Source: CAVSUB01 sp963730995 (GTDB lineage Bacteria > Acidobacteriota > Vicinamibacteria > Vicinamibacterales > 2-12-FULL-66-21). Taken from it: a DNA stretch of 64,000 nucleotides. Position 1 is the stretch's first letter; each line of letters begins with the position of its first letter. Positions 16,558-26,717 of this stretch are shown in pieces. Location: the NCBI GenBank assembly GCA_963730995.1, contig CAVSUB010000002.1:248001-312000 (forward strand), read 5' to 3'. The position numbers and the translations under genes are program-made. Under the pieces are notes generated by a model. The model did no database searches. It worked only from the letters and a program-made list of their open reading frames with translations, and was not told where the DNA came from.

Positions 16558-19150
16558 CTACCTGCCCGACTTCAACGCTACCCTCAACGTCACGCCGATT
16601 GTCCGTCGATCGCCGGGCTGCCCGACGAAGAGGCCGGTGTTCCCCGGCGCCGCGGTGAGCAGCTCGAAGTAGTCCTGGTTTAGCAGGTTGCGGGACCACA
16701 ACGAGATCGTCCAGCCATCCGCTGCCCTGAAACCGAGGCGGGCGTTCAGCAGGCCGTATCCATCGACGACCAGGTACCTGGAGTAACTTGCGCTCGACGA
16801 GAACGACGATCGGTAGCTGCCGTCGAGGGCGCCGAAGAAGGCTCCCGCCCGGCCGAAGACCGTTGCGGGCCTGCCGTACTCGCCGCCGAGCGAGAGCGCC
16901 CACCTCGAGATGCCAGGCAGGATGGATCCGGAAATATCCTTGAACTGCGGCCCTCCGGTGTCTTCGAGCGGCGGCGGAGCATCCTTGAACGTGACGTACG
17001 TGCCGTCGGTATACGCCGCGGCCCCATAGATCGAGGAATGCGAGCCCACTCGCGCGGCGCCATCGAACTCGGCACCGCGAACGCGCGCCTTCTCTGCATT
17101 GGCCAGGTATCCGCGAATCACGCCCACGCTGCCGTTGGTGACCTGCGTCTGGAAGTCCCTGATCTCGGTGTCGTACGACGCTGATGTTCGCGGTGACACC
17201 GCGGAGCGGCTCCGTCTTCAGCCCTACTTCGACGTTCCGAGTGTCTTCCGGCTTCACCGTCGCGGCCGAGAGAACCGGCTGGTTCGAGGCGTCCGTCGGC
17301 ACGCCGTTCAGATTGAGGCCGACGGACTTGAATCCGGTCGCATAGGTCGCGTACGCGTTGACACTGCGGGCCACTTTGTACGCCAGCGTCAGCTGACCGG
17401 ACTGGTTCGCGTCGCTCACATTCGCCTTGTACGCCTGGGGCGCGAGGATCGACTGCTGCAGCGCGATCAGCGCAGGATCGGTCGTCTGCAGGCCGCCATA
17501 GACCTGCTGATCGAAATCGACGTCCTTGTGGTCGTAGTTGAAACGGACGCCTGGCAGGAATCGAAGCCGATCTGTCAGAGCGACAGCGACCTGCCCGTAG
17601 ACCGCCGCACTGGTGTTGCCGTAGTCGATGGTCTGGTTGTAGCCGTACCCGTCGAGAAGGCCCGGCGTCGCCGCGTTCGCGCTCGGCGCCAGGAGGAATC
17701 GCGCCGCGGCCGAGCCCTGCTCCTGCTTGAAGACCGGATCGGAATCGATCGTCTGGTGAAACGCGAACGCTCCCACAACCAGATTGACACGTGTAGACAG
17801 CGTCCCGGCGTACCGAACTTCCTGTGTCCATTGCCGCTGCTTCGACGGTGCGGCCGAAACGGTCGTGACCGGCAGCCCGATGAAGTCGCGATCGCTCGAC
17901 GGGTTCCAGTTCCAGTAGCGCCACGCCGTGGTCGACGTCACCTGCCCGGTCCGGAGCTTCCAGTCGACGTTCACCGTCGACCCGCCGAGATCCTGATACG
18001 ACCGCAGCGGAGTATCGACGTCGGTCACGCGGTCGAACGCGTTGAAGCTCGGAGCCACGTATCCAAGGTCGGCGGCAATCTGTGCGTACTGCCGGTTCGC
18101 GGGGCGCAGCGTCGGTGCCACACCCGCGACCACCTGCGTGTACCCTTCCGGACGTTGCCGTGTGTGATCCACGGACGCCGCGATCGCGAGCCTGTCAGAC
18201 GGCGCGAACAGTACCTGCCCCCGGAGGCCGAGGTTGTTGAGGTCGTTGACACGGTCATCCGTTCGAACGTTGTAGACCGTACCGCTGCGCTCCGTGCCCG
18301 AGAACGACAGGCGGCCCGCCACCTTCGGAAGGAGCGGGCCTGTTGCCGCGGCCTTCACCTGGACGAATCCCAGATCGCCGACGTTGAGCTCGAAATCCGT
18401 GCCGGGCGTGAAGCTCGGTCTGCGAGTCGATACGTTGATCGCGCCGGCGGTCGTGTTCTTGCCGAAGAGCGTGCCCTGCGGTCCCCGCAGCACCTCGATG
18501 CGATCGACGTCGAGGAAGTCGAGCGTGGCCGACGCGGGCCGCGAGTAGTAGACGCCGTCGATGTACAGGCCGACGCCCTGCTCGAGGCCGTCGTTCGTCA
18601 GGCCGAACGGCGCGCCCAGACCTCTGATGTTGATGGCCGAGTTCCGTGGATTGGTCGAGTAGAACTGGACGGTCGGGATCAGTTCCTTCAGACGGTTGAC
18701 GTTGAAGGAACCCGTGTTCGCCGCAAGTGTTCCGTCGACGACCGAGAGCGGGATCGGGACCTCCTGCGCCACTTCCTCGACCCGGCGTGCGGTCACCACG
18801 ACCGATTCCGTCAATCGAGACGGATTCAGCGTGACGTCGACGGCGGCAGTCTGGCCAGCCGAGAGCACGATCCGGCGCCCGACCGCCTCGAACCCGTCGA
18901 GCGCGATCTCGACGGTGTACGCCCCGGGGCCGAGCGCCTCCGTGCGATAACCTCCCTGCTCGTCGCTGACGGCCTGCAGCGACACTCCGGTCACCTCGTT
19001 GACGATCCGAACCGTTGCGCCCGGAATTGCAGCCCCGGATGCATCACGAACGAGACCGGCGATGCTGCCACCGGCCGGCTGGGCAACGGCTGATGCCGCT
19101 GGCGCGAGCGCCACCAGCGCCACGACGATTTTCAGAAAACTGCGAAGCAT
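16558..19150 (-). pseudogene. TonB-dependent receptor with carboxypeptidase-regulatory domain, one +1 frameshift
   Basis: The protein starts at the ATG 19148-19150 (AGGAG five bases upstream) with a signal peptide and a regulatory-like domain (GLVRDASGAAIPGATVRIV). A plug region follows (NVNRLKELIPTVQFYSTNPR, IDGVYYSRPASATLDFLDVD, GPQGTLFGKNTTAGAINV), typical of siderophore- or vitamin-type receptors. The barrel breaks near 17180: after TANIS one extra base is needed to pass into YDTEIRDFQTQVTNGSVG, which continues to a proper barrel end and a stop at 16558. Without the correction, the frame runs to 16466 as an unrelated tail. Full-length product would be about 860 residues. The shift may be real inactivation or an assembly error. 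The last strands include LWSRNLLNQDYFELLTAAPG, the usual TonB receptor end region. Confidence 0.8.
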
Positions 19151-19162
19151 GAAGCTCCTTTA

Positions 19163-19273
19163 CTAGCTATCAGCTTTCAGCTTTCAGCTCTCAGCCAGAT
19201 CCCTGTTTGGGCCCTGAGCTGATGGCTGGCAGCCTCGTGGAATTCACACCGACTCGAGTGAACTCCGCCGAAT
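19163..19273. repeat. AGCTGA/GAATTC hairpin repeat, locus B
   Basis: Directly upstream of the TonB receptor start lie AGCTATCAGCTTTCAGCTTT-like repeats (19165-19197), an inverted set (CTGAGCTGATGGCTGGCAG), and a hairpin with arms GGAATTCAC (19239-19247) and GTGAACTCC (19258-19266). This matches the layout at 2010-2088 and 52055-52179. The remainder of the 415-base gap up to 19565 has no gene; it holds the control region of the sigma-54 activator. Confidence 0.7.
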
Positions 19274-19516
19274 TCCGGGATTAGGTGGAAGAGAGATCAG
19301 CCGAGCGACTTGAGTTGGGAGGAGAGAGGGTGAGCAGTGCGTCCGAACTATCTCGACTCAACCACCGGTCGTCGGCTGGCTACACGCGCACCAACGCGTG
19401 GTGGGCTGGGGTCGCCGACAACACGAGCAGATCGACATCGTCGAATCATCAGTGCAATCCGGAGACCGGGGGCCCGCCCTCGAAAGCGAGCCAAGAACGG
19501 CTGGTATTCTGGTACC

Positions 19517-19544
19517 TATTAAATGTGACGGTATTTCTGTCACA
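19517..19544 (+). promoter_or_regulatory. TATTAA box with TGTGAC-N9-GTCACA palindrome before the sigma-54 activator
   Basis: TATTAA (19517-19522) could be a -10 box, and the perfect inverted repeat TGTGAC (19524-19529) / GTCACA (19539-19544) covers the expected start point, 22 bases ahead of the ATG. The half sites recall CRP/FNR boxes, but the spacing is longer than TGTGA-N6-TCACA. Autoregulation or control by a dimeric factor is the natural reading. No -35 match is seen. Confidence 0.4.
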
Positions 19545-19565
19545 ATAAGTAGCAGAATATTGATC

Positions 19566-20624
<1,059 letters not shown>

Positions 20625-20631
20625 GCTCGGT

Positions 20632-20659
20632 GTAGCGCGGGCTGAAGCCCGCGCCCTAC
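20632..20659. repeat. GTAG...CTAC palindromic repeat
   Basis: GTAG, then arms CGCGGGCT (20636-20643) and AGCCCGCG (20646-20653) around GA, then CTAC. It lies between the convergent sigma-54 activator and esterase genes, eight bases beyond the activator stop, and may act as a bidirectional transcript end. It belongs to the same family as 22295-22314, 29549-29570 and 39185-39210. Confidence 0.65.
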
Positions 20660-20675
20660 GTGTCTGAGAGTCCGC

Positions 20676-22256
20676 TCATCTCACCAATTCCGTGGCCGGA
20701 TTCGGCTGGGTCTTTGGCTTCCAGTGATGACTCGGGCGCGCGGCCCCGTACATCTGGGCGGCAATGCGCGTCATCAGCCCACCGTCGAAGAGATCGAAAT
20801 GCGTGCGGCCGGACAGGAACGTGATCTTCGCCTCGTAACCCAATGGAGCAATTGCTGTTTCCAGGAGCCGGACGGGGCCGTTGAGATAGAACGTATCCGC
20901 CGTGCCTACGATGACGTGGATCTTGCCACGGAGGTGCGGGACGAGCTTGCGCGCATTGGTGGTGAGGATTCGCGAGATGTCGTAGTGCTGAAGCCAGTAC
21001 TCAGCCACGTCGCGATGTACGACACCGGTATCCCGGTCAAAGAGCGGCATCGGCCGCCCGTCCGCTCCACGAGGGCTGAATACCCAATCGAACGAGGAGA
21101 CCTGTCCCCCGAAGTCCCCTAACACGCGCTCCTGTCGTGAAATGTCCTCGAAGCTCTCGACGTCTCGGCCATTCATCCGAACGAGAGGCGTGGGTGTGCC
21201 GTCCGGCCGTGTGTAGACACTTCGATCCTTGGTGAGATCGATATTCGTGAAATCACGAAAATCGACTGGATCTGGTGATGTGGACCAGGTGCCGCCGAAG
21301 AATCTCGGGTACGCCACCTGTAGCCAGAGAGTGGCCCAGCCGCCCGAGGAGTGCCCGGTGAGGAAGCGGCCGCGTGGCCTGGCGTCCATTCGGTATTTGC
21401 CCTCGAGATATGGGATCAGCTCGCGAGTGAGCGCGGATCCCCATGGCCCGTTATTTACGGAGTCGGCGAACTCATGAGTGCCGCCGGCACACGTCTCGTC
21501 CAGCAACACCCAGATCATGGGAGGTAGGTTGCCCTCGGCCGTGTTCTTGACGACCTGCGCGGCCTCAACCGCGAGATACGACAGGTCTCCACCGAATCCG
21601 TGCGTCCAGTAGACGGTCGGATAACGCTCTCCCGAGGTCGCGTATCCCGGCGGCAGCACGACAATCCCGCGCATCGGGATCGATCGCCCCCAGAAGGCGG
21701 AGAGCGCCGGGCTATTGAACTCCAGGCGCTCCGAACCACTTGGAAGATTGAAGGTCGGTTCCGTGACTCGCTCCGACAGCCGCAATTCGAGCGGCGGCGC
21801 GTGCGACGGGTTCAGCGCCGTCACCCGCATCACGCGACTGCGGAGATCGGGAGCGGTCATAGGCCTGTACGCCGCATTGTGGTCGGCATCGAGCAGCGCC
21901 ATGACTTGATAGTCGGCCACCGGTGCGCGCGAGAGCGGCTGGGGAAACGTGAGGTCCTCGGCGCCGAGCACGACCGAATCGCCCGGCGCCAGGTGCTGCA
22001 CTTCTTTGGCAACGATCCATACATCCCTCGTCTCGGCGCCGAATCCGGGCTCGATCGTGTCCAGAGGCTTGGCATTGGCCGTCAGGTAGACGAGCAAGCG
22101 GCCGGAGACGGGGCCCGACCCGAGCGAGGGCTCGAGGGACACTCGGAAGTGGAGTGCGCCCGGCGATCCATCCTGGGCCGATGCACCGCTCGGCGAGCAA
22201 AGCCACAGGATCAGGAGAAACGCTCGGAGTCCGGAACGTCGAGATAACCAGTGCAT
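20676..22256 (-). CDS. Secreted esterase (PF00756, esterase D / enterochelin esterase-like)
   Basis: A 526-residue exported alpha/beta hydrolase. The start MHWLSRRSGLRAFLLILWLC is a signal peptide; the frame is open further upstream, but there it only shadows the DUF1223 gene. Residues about 27-150 form a separate N-terminal beta-rich domain of unknown role. The esterase domain has YWTHGFGGD (oxyanion region) and the nucleophile elbow LTGHSSGGWA. A late histidine (SGRTHFDLFDGG) completes a likely Ser-Asp-His triad. Substrates of the group include ferric siderophores and acetylated or feruloylated sugars; this one cannot be narrowed. It is the intact counterpart of the broken gene at 10711-11951. 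Confidence 0.85.
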   Translation of the reverse strand: MHWLSRRSGLRAFLLILWLCSPSGASAQDGSPGALHFRVSLEPSLGSGPVSGRLLVYLTANAKPLDTIEPGFGAETRDVWIVAKEVQHLAPGDSVVLGAEDLTFPQPLSRAPVADYQVMALLDADHNAAYRPMTAPDLRSRVMRVTALNPSHAPPLELRLSERVTEPTFNLPSGSERLEFNSPALSAFWGRSIPMRGIVVLPPGYATSGERYPTVYWTHGFGGDLSYLAVEAAQVVKNTAEGNLPPMIWVLLDETCAGGTHEFADSVNNGPWGSALTRELIPYLEGKYRMDARPRGRFLTGHSSGGWATLWLQVAYPRFFGGTWSTSPDPVDFRDFTNIDLTKDRSVYTRPDGTPTPLVRMNGRDVESFEDISRQERVLGDFGGQVSSFDWVFSPRGADGRPMPLFDRDTGVVHRDVAEYWLQHYDISRILTTNARKLVPHLRGKIHVIVGTADTFYLNGPVRLLETAIAPLGYEAKITFLSGRTHFDLFDGGLMTRIAAQMYGAARPSHHWKPKTQPNPATELVR

Positions 22257-22294
22257 CGGTGATTTCGGAAATGTGGACGATGACGCGATGTGGC

Positions 22295-22314
22295 GCGGGG
22301 TCTTCAGACCCCGC
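22295..22314. repeat. Palindromic repeat with arms GCGGGGTCT/AGACCCCGC
   Basis: Perfect nine-base arms (22295-22303 and 22306-22314) around TC, followed by CCTAC. It lies in the 80-base gap between the DUF1223 gene and the downstream esterase on the minus strand and has the same arms as the copy at 539-560. Confidence 0.65.
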
Positions 22315-22336
22315 CCTACAACTGCGGGTGAACCGA

Positions 22337-23089
22337 TTATCTGGAGATCTCGGCAACGGCTGCGCCGAATACCTGACGCGATTTGACGCCTTGAAGCCAC
22401 GCCACGGCCTTCAGCCCGTTCGGTCCCCATCCCCGCCCGATCTGCAGCTGCGCTTCCACCATGCCGGCGTCGGCCGTGAGCGCACCGAGAGCCTGCACCT
22501 TCCGGGCGACCGCGACATGGTGCAGCGTGCGGCCGCTGTTCTCTCCGCGCTTGACGATCGTGCTCACGTCGTCTTGAGTGATGGCGACAAGGACCTGGAT
22601 TTTCTCCGTGTTCGCCGGAGCTGACGGAAGATCCAGTGTCACGCGCAGCCGATCGGCGGTCAGCTGTGCGGTCGCGTGCAGCGCGAGGTGAGGCCGTCGC
22701 GCCGCCACCCCGATCGCGCGGTGGACGAGGTCGCGGCTGGCGCCGCTGACCGCATCGTGCCCGTCCACGACGATCTGCGGCGTATAGACGCTGTCGGGAC
22801 CGAAGACCTGCGAGTAGTCCTGCTGCCGGGCCGTGTAGGAGGCCGAACCAAATGTGTCCCTCCATCCAAGGTGATCGAAGTAATCGACGTGCAGGCCGAT
22901 CGGCACGATCTCCGCTCCGTCCACCGGCTGGTCGCGCTGCAATGCCTCGAGAAGCGCGTCGGCCGGCGGGCAGCTCGAACATCCCTCGGACGTGAACAAC
23001 TCCACGAGCACGGGCACGCGCGGTGCCGTCGCAGAACCGCCACGCGCAGACGCCGCGATCAACATCGCCAGAGCGAGGAGCGTTTTCAT
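22337..23089 (-). CDS. DUF1223 family exported thioredoxin-fold protein
   Basis: A 250-residue protein with a short signal peptide (MKTLLALAMLIAASARGG) and the DUF1223 hallmark VELFTSEGCSSCPPADALL, in which CSSC sits where thioredoxin has its CxxC. Further family stretches are LHVDYFDHLGWRD, FGSASYTARQQ and VYTPQIVVDGH. The fold suggests a periplasmic redox or metal-handling role, but no member has a firm function. The ATG at 23087-23089 follows AGGAGA by about ten bases; an ATG eight codons earlier would place this site inside the gene. The esterase lies 80 bases downstream on the same strand. It is divergent from the fluoride channel gene. Confidence 0.85.
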   Translation of the reverse strand: MKTLLALAMLIAASARGGSATAPRVPVLVELFTSEGCSSCPPADALLEALQRDQPVDGAEIVPIGLHVDYFDHLGWRDTFGSASYTARQQDYSQVFGPDSVYTPQIVVDGHDAVSGASRDLVHRAIGVAARRPHLALHATAQLTADRLRVTLDLPSAPANTEKIQVLVAITQDDVSTIVKRGENSGRTLHHVAVARKVQALGALTADAGMVEAQLQIGRGWGPNGLKAVAWLQGVKSRQVFGAAVAEISR

Positions 23090-23330
23090 ATGACCCGTCT
23101 CTCCTGAGTCCATCTACCCGGCTATCTCATCACGAGGGGCACCCGTTTGTGTCAGGTTTTCGATCCCCGCGCGCTGCGGCGATCGATTCGCCGGCTGGAC
23201 GGGCATCGGCCACACGGCCATGCCGGATACACGCACCGCGAATCGCTGTACCCTCAACCCCTGGTCCCGGGCGGCCAAACCGCGCGAGGCGGCGCTGCAT
23301 GCCCGGAACGACACATGCGAGGAACAGCTG

Positions 23331-23723
23331 ATGGCGTCCCTCCTGCCCTATCTTCTCGTCGGCGTCGGGGGATTCATAGGCGCCAACGCGCGTCTGGTCG
23401 TCGCCCGTCTCGTCGGAGCGTTGTTCGATACACGCTTACCGTTGGGAACGTTCGCCATCAACGTGAGCGGGTCGTTCCTGCTCGGGATACTTGGAACGCT
23501 CGTGGCGCAGAGGATGACCGCCGGTTCCGAAGCGATGCGCCTGGCGCTTGGTGTCGGATTTCTGGGGGCTTTCACGACCTTCTCGACGTTCGAGTTCGAA
23601 GCGCATGCGCTCTTCGAAGACGGTTCGTGGCTGACGGCCACGATCTACATCGTCGGAAGCGTCCTCGTGGGACTCGTTGCGGTGCGCGCCGGAATCGTCT
23701 TTGCCAAGGCCTGGCTCACGTAA
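23331..23723 (+). CDS. crcB: Fluoride exporter CrcB/FluC
   Basis: A 130-residue inner-membrane protein with four hydrophobic segments, the usual size of a single-domain FluC. Signature stretches are GVGGFIGANARLVVARLV, GTFAINVSGSFLLG and GFLGAFTTFSTFEFEA, the last carrying the pore phenylalanines and the TTFST track. FluC forms an antiparallel dimer that exports fluoride. ATG 23331 follows GAGGAA; the frame is open 37 codons upstream, but with no family similarity. Its end overlaps the stop of the convergent FAD monooxygenase by eight bases. No fluoride riboswitch was recognised in the leader. Confidence 0.92.
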   Translation: MASLLPYLLVGVGGFIGANARLVVARLVGALFDTRLPLGTFAINVSGSFLLGILGTLVAQRMTAGSEAMRLALGVGFLGAFTTFSTFEFEAHALFEDGSWLTATIYIVGSVLVGLVAVRAGIVFAKAWLT

Positions 23724-24879
23724 GGTCTGCGGACGGCAGGACGCCGCCCTTCATCAGTTTCCGTGCCTGATTCATGGCCACCGAAGCGGGAGTGAGGCGC
23801 ATCCCCATGTTCCGCAGCCAGACACCAGCGGGATTCTTCCACTGCGCAACGGCGCCCAGCCGTCGCGACGCGAGGACCATCGAGTTCGCGCGAGCCACTC
23901 GACAGGCCTCGTACCGGCGCAAGGCGCCCTCAATCGTCTCCTCCAATGAAAGGCATCGATCGAGCGCAATCGCGTCCTCGATTGCCTGTCCGGCGCCTTG
24001 CCCCAGGTTCGGCGTCATCGGGTGAGCGGCATCACCGAGAAGAACGACCGGGCCTTCGTGCCACCGCTCGATCGGATCGCGATCGCTGATGTCCGTCCGG
24101 AGGATCCGCTCGGGCGGCGTCGCCGTAATGATGGCGGCGATCGGCTCGTGCCAGTCCCCGAACCGCGCGAGCAGCTCCGACCGGACGTCGCGATCGACTC
24201 CGCCAGGAGCCGCATCTGCGACAGCGAACCAGTAGATCTCACCAAAGCCGATGACGACGATGCCGAACCGCTCGCCGCGGCCCCAGCTTTCGGTCAGGCG
24301 TGACGGAGTCCGGACCGAATCGGAGGGAGTTACGCCACGCCAGCTCGTATAGCCCGCGTACCGTGGAGCAGGACCGGCAACGAGCTGCGCGCGAACCGCC
24401 GAATGCAGGCCATCGGCGCCCACCAGGAGATCGCACTCCAGCGTTGCTCCGGAGGACCCGATCGCGACGACCCGCTGAGCCCGGCGCTCGAACCGGGCGA
24501 CCGCGAAACCGAGCCTGACGACGCCAGGACCGAGCGCGTCCAGGAGGACCTCGTGCAGCCTCGTCCGATGGAGCGCCACGAACGGGGCGCCGACGTCGCG
24601 CGCCATCCGCTCGACGTCCAGCTCGGATCCGAGCACGCGGCCGCCCTCATCGAGGATCGCCGACCGCGCGATCGCGGCTCCTGCGTTGACGATTGCCTCC
24701 ACAACGCCGAGACCCTCGAGCGCCGCGATTGCGTTCGGCCCCAGAGCGAGTCCGGCGCCGACCGGGCGCAGCGTTTGAGCCCGTTCGAGAACGGTCACAG
24801 GAACGCCTCGTCGCCGGAGAGCGATGGCGAGCGTGATGCCGCCAATCCCCGCACCGGCGATCACAACGGTCGGTGTCAT
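23716..24879 (-). CDS. FAD-dependent aromatic monooxygenase-like protein (PF01494)
   Basis: A 387-residue group A flavoprotein hydroxylase. The FAD motif GAGIGGITLAIALRRRG is at the N-terminus, the DG motif is GADGLHSAVRAQLV, and the GD motif is LLGDAAHPMTPNLGQGAGQA. All three are intact, so it should use NAD(P)H and oxygen to hydroxylate a small, probably aromatic, substrate, as salicylate or 6-hydroxynicotinate hydroxylases do. The ATG at 24877-24879 overlaps the stop of the upstream dehydrogenase gene (ATGA), so the two are co-transcribed and probably translationally coupled. Further upstream residues in frame are antisense to that gene. Confidence 0.88.
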   Translation of the reverse strand: MTPTVVIAGAGIGGITLAIALRRRGVPVTVLERAQTLRPVGAGLALGPNAIAALEGLGVVEAIVNAGAAIARSAILDEGGRVLGSELDVERMARDVGAPFVALHRTRLHEVLLDALGPGVVRLGFAVARFERRAQRVVAIGSSGATLECDLLVGADGLHSAVRAQLVAGPAPRYAGYTSWRGVTPSDSVRTPSRLTESWGRGERFGIVVIGFGEIYWFAVADAAPGGVDRDVRSELLARFGDWHEPIAAIITATPPERILRTDISDRDPIERWHEGPVVLLGDAAHPMTPNLGQGAGQAIEDAIALDRCLSLEETIEGALRRYEACRVARANSMVLASRRLGAVAQWKNPAGVWLRNMGMRLTPASVAMNQARKLMKGGVLPSADLT

Positions 24880-25841
24880 CGAGGAGCGATCTCGAACAAC
24901 ACCTTGAGCGCACTTCGCGCTTCGCGAAACGCGCTCGCGAAGTCGTCGAGCGGTGCCACGCGCGAAATCAGCGGATCGATCCGAACGGCGCCGGAGGCAA
25001 GAAGGGCGATGGCTGGATTGAAAGGCCCGCAGCGGGAGCCGACGAGCGTGACTTCTTCGACGACAATCGGCCACGTCTCGATTGGGGCCTCGCCGTGGAA
25101 CGTCGACTTGAGAACGACGGTGCCGCGCGGCTTGACGAGGTCCAGCGCGTCAGTGAGACCCTCCGAGCGGCCGGTCACGTCTACGACGATGTCGAAGCGA
25201 GCTCCAGAGGACCTCGGGACAGCGAGCTGCGCGCTGAGCCCTAGCGTACGCGCGATGGCGAGCTTCTCGTCGTGACGGCCGAAGATGACGACGTTCGGCG
25301 TGGCGGTCTTCAAGACTTGCGCTACGAGCAGGCCCATCCGGCCATCCCCGAGGACAGCGACTCGCGCCTCGTGAGTGATTTCCATCTGCTCGAGAATGCG
25401 ACAGCACGCCGCGACCGGCTCGACGAACACGGCTGCCCGGTCCGGCACGCTGTCGGGAATCGCGTGCAGGTTGCAGGAGGGCAGCGACACGTACTCCGCA
25501 AACGCGCCGCCTCGCTCCCGAATGCCGAGAACCGCCCGATTGCTGCAGTGCTCGCGCACACCGGCCGCGCAGAAATCGCAGCGGCCGCAGCCGATATTGA
25601 TCTCCCCGGCGACGCGGCGGCCGATCCACTCGCGATCCTCGGGAGCGCCGGCCGACTCGACGACGCCGACGAATTCGTGACCCGGAATCCCGCGGAAGCC
25701 GGCGTAGCCTTCGAGGAGCTGCAGATCCGTCCCACAGATGCCTGCCATGCGCACGCGGATGCGGCATTCGCCATCGTGGTCGGGAACCGGAACGTCGCGA
25801 AGGGTCAGCGCGGCCGACTCGCCGATCATCAGTGCTTTCAT
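24876..25841 (-). CDS. Zinc-dependent medium-chain alcohol/polyol dehydrogenase
   Basis: A 321-residue dehydrogenase of the MDR family, slightly shorter than usual. The catalytic zinc site has the cysteine of GICGTD and the GHE motif (IPGHEFVGVV), and the structural zinc site has four cysteines in CGRCDFCAAGVREHC. The nucleotide-binding stretch is VAVLGDGRMGLLVAQVL, close to the GxGxxG pattern. It would oxidise an alcohol or sugar alcohol with NAD(P). ATG 25841 begins the conserved MKALMIGES; the earlier frame start has no family similarity. It is the first gene of a two-gene operon with the FAD monooxygenase, which suggests a small catabolic pathway. Confidence 0.88.
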   Translation of the reverse strand: MKALMIGESAALTLRDVPVPDHDGECRIRVRMAGICGTDLQLLEGYAGFRGIPGHEFVGVVESAGAPEDREWIGRRVAGEINIGCGRCDFCAAGVREHCSNRAVLGIRERGGAFAEYVSLPSCNLHAIPDSVPDRAAVFVEPVAACCRILEQMEITHEARVAVLGDGRMGLLVAQVLKTATPNVVIFGRHDEKLAIARTLGLSAQLAVPRSSGARFDIVVDVTGRSEGLTDALDLVKPRGTVVLKSTFHGEAPIETWPIVVEEVTLVGSRCGPFNPAIALLASGAVRIDPLISRVAPLDDFASAFREARSALKVLFEIAPR

Positions 25842-26144
25842 GCTGTCCGACGATCGTTCATTGAGACCGCCGGAGCACGCAAGCCAATTCAAGGCGCGCA
25901 GCGTGCCGGCAGCATCTCGATGGTCGCCGGCCGCTCGCATCCGCCTTGGGCTTCGTCAGGATGAGTCGGCTGTCCGTTCGCCGGCAGTTCCCCTCCTTCC
26001 AGATCGGAAACGCGGTCGAAGCCGGGCCAATTGCACCGGCCTCGTCAATGGATGTTCGGAACGCGTCCAGGATGTGTTATTCAGATTGGAGACCGACGTT
26101 CCTGTCGACCGAAAATGTCAGGCCGTCGACGATCGAACACATTC
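25842..26144. other. Intergenic region between divergent dehydrogenase and ECF sigma genes
   Basis: This 303-base gap has no plausible gene. It holds a pair of GTCGAC sites (about 26104 and 26125) shortly before the sigma-factor start, but no consensus promoter or strong hairpin was found. Two promoters are expected here from the gene layout. Confidence 0.5.
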
Positions 26145-26711
26145 ATGCAATCCGTCGACACGCTCATCAGCTCAGCCGATAGTGGTGACCGCACCGCGGC
26201 TGACACTCTGTTCACCACTCTTTACGAAGAGCTTCATCGACTCGCCCGGCGCGAGCTCGCACGGCGCGACCGCTCCGGCGCGCTCGGTGTAACAACGCTG
26301 TTACACGAGGCCTATCTCACGATGGCCGACCGCGACGGCACGGTGTTCCCGGATCGCGCGCGCTTCATGGCGTACGCGGCCCGCGTGATGCGCGGCCTCA
26401 TCATCGATGAAGCACGGGCGCGTCACGCCAAGAAGCGGGGCGGAGGGTTTCTCCTCACGACGCTCCACACCGATGTCGCGGAAAAACTGACGGACGGCCT
26501 GTGGCTCGCCAAGATCGGCGATGCGCTCGACGAGCTGGCCACACACGATCCGGCCCTTGCCGAGATCGTGGAGCTGAAGTTCTTCTGCGGGTTCTCGGTC
26601 GCCGAGATTGCGGCCATGCGCGGCGTCTCGGAGCGCACGGTCAAACGGAGCTGGGAGAAGAGCCGGCTCTATCTGCACCGCGCGATCGGATCGGCGCCGC
26701 CGATCGAGTAA
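26145..26711 (+). CDS. ECF-type RNA polymerase sigma factor (PF07638 type, kinase-linked)
   Basis: A 188-residue sigma factor. Region 2 covers LFTTLYEELHRLARRELAR through FMAYAARVMRGLIIDEARA, and region 4 is LAEIVELKFFCGFSVAEIAA with the helix-turn-helix GVSERTVKRSWEKSRLYL. The wording TTLLHEAYL and HEAYLTMADRD is typical of the ECF group that sits next to serine/threonine kinases in Acidobacteria and Planctomycetes. There is no anti-sigma gene; the kinase six bases downstream probably controls it by phosphorylation. ATG 26145 starts the conserved region; the frame upstream is non-conserved. Confidence 0.92.
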   Translation: MQSVDTLISSADSGDRTAADTLFTTLYEELHRLARRELARRDRSGALGVTTLLHEAYLTMADRDGTVFPDRARFMAYAARVMRGLIIDEARARHAKKRGGGFLLTTLHTDVAEKLTDGLWLAKIGDALDELATHDPALAEIVELKFFCGFSVAEIAAMRGVSERTVKRSWEKSRLYLHRAIGSAPPIE

Positions 26712-26717
26712 CACACC

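Noticed and set aside
17099..19093. Open frame of about 660 codons on the plus strand opposite the TonB receptor
   Set aside because: Low-complexity Arg/Val/Asp-rich product with no motif; it shadows the receptor, which has clear plug and barrel sequences.
22257..22982. Upstream extension of the esterase frame
   Set aside because: It overlaps the DUF1223 gene out of phase, and the signal peptide beginning at 22256 is clearly the start.
23114..23330. Fluoride riboswitch before the crcB gene
   Set aside because: GGCGATCGATTCGCC looks like the first stem, but the conserved GGCGATG start and the matching 3' core are absent, so the class cannot be supported.
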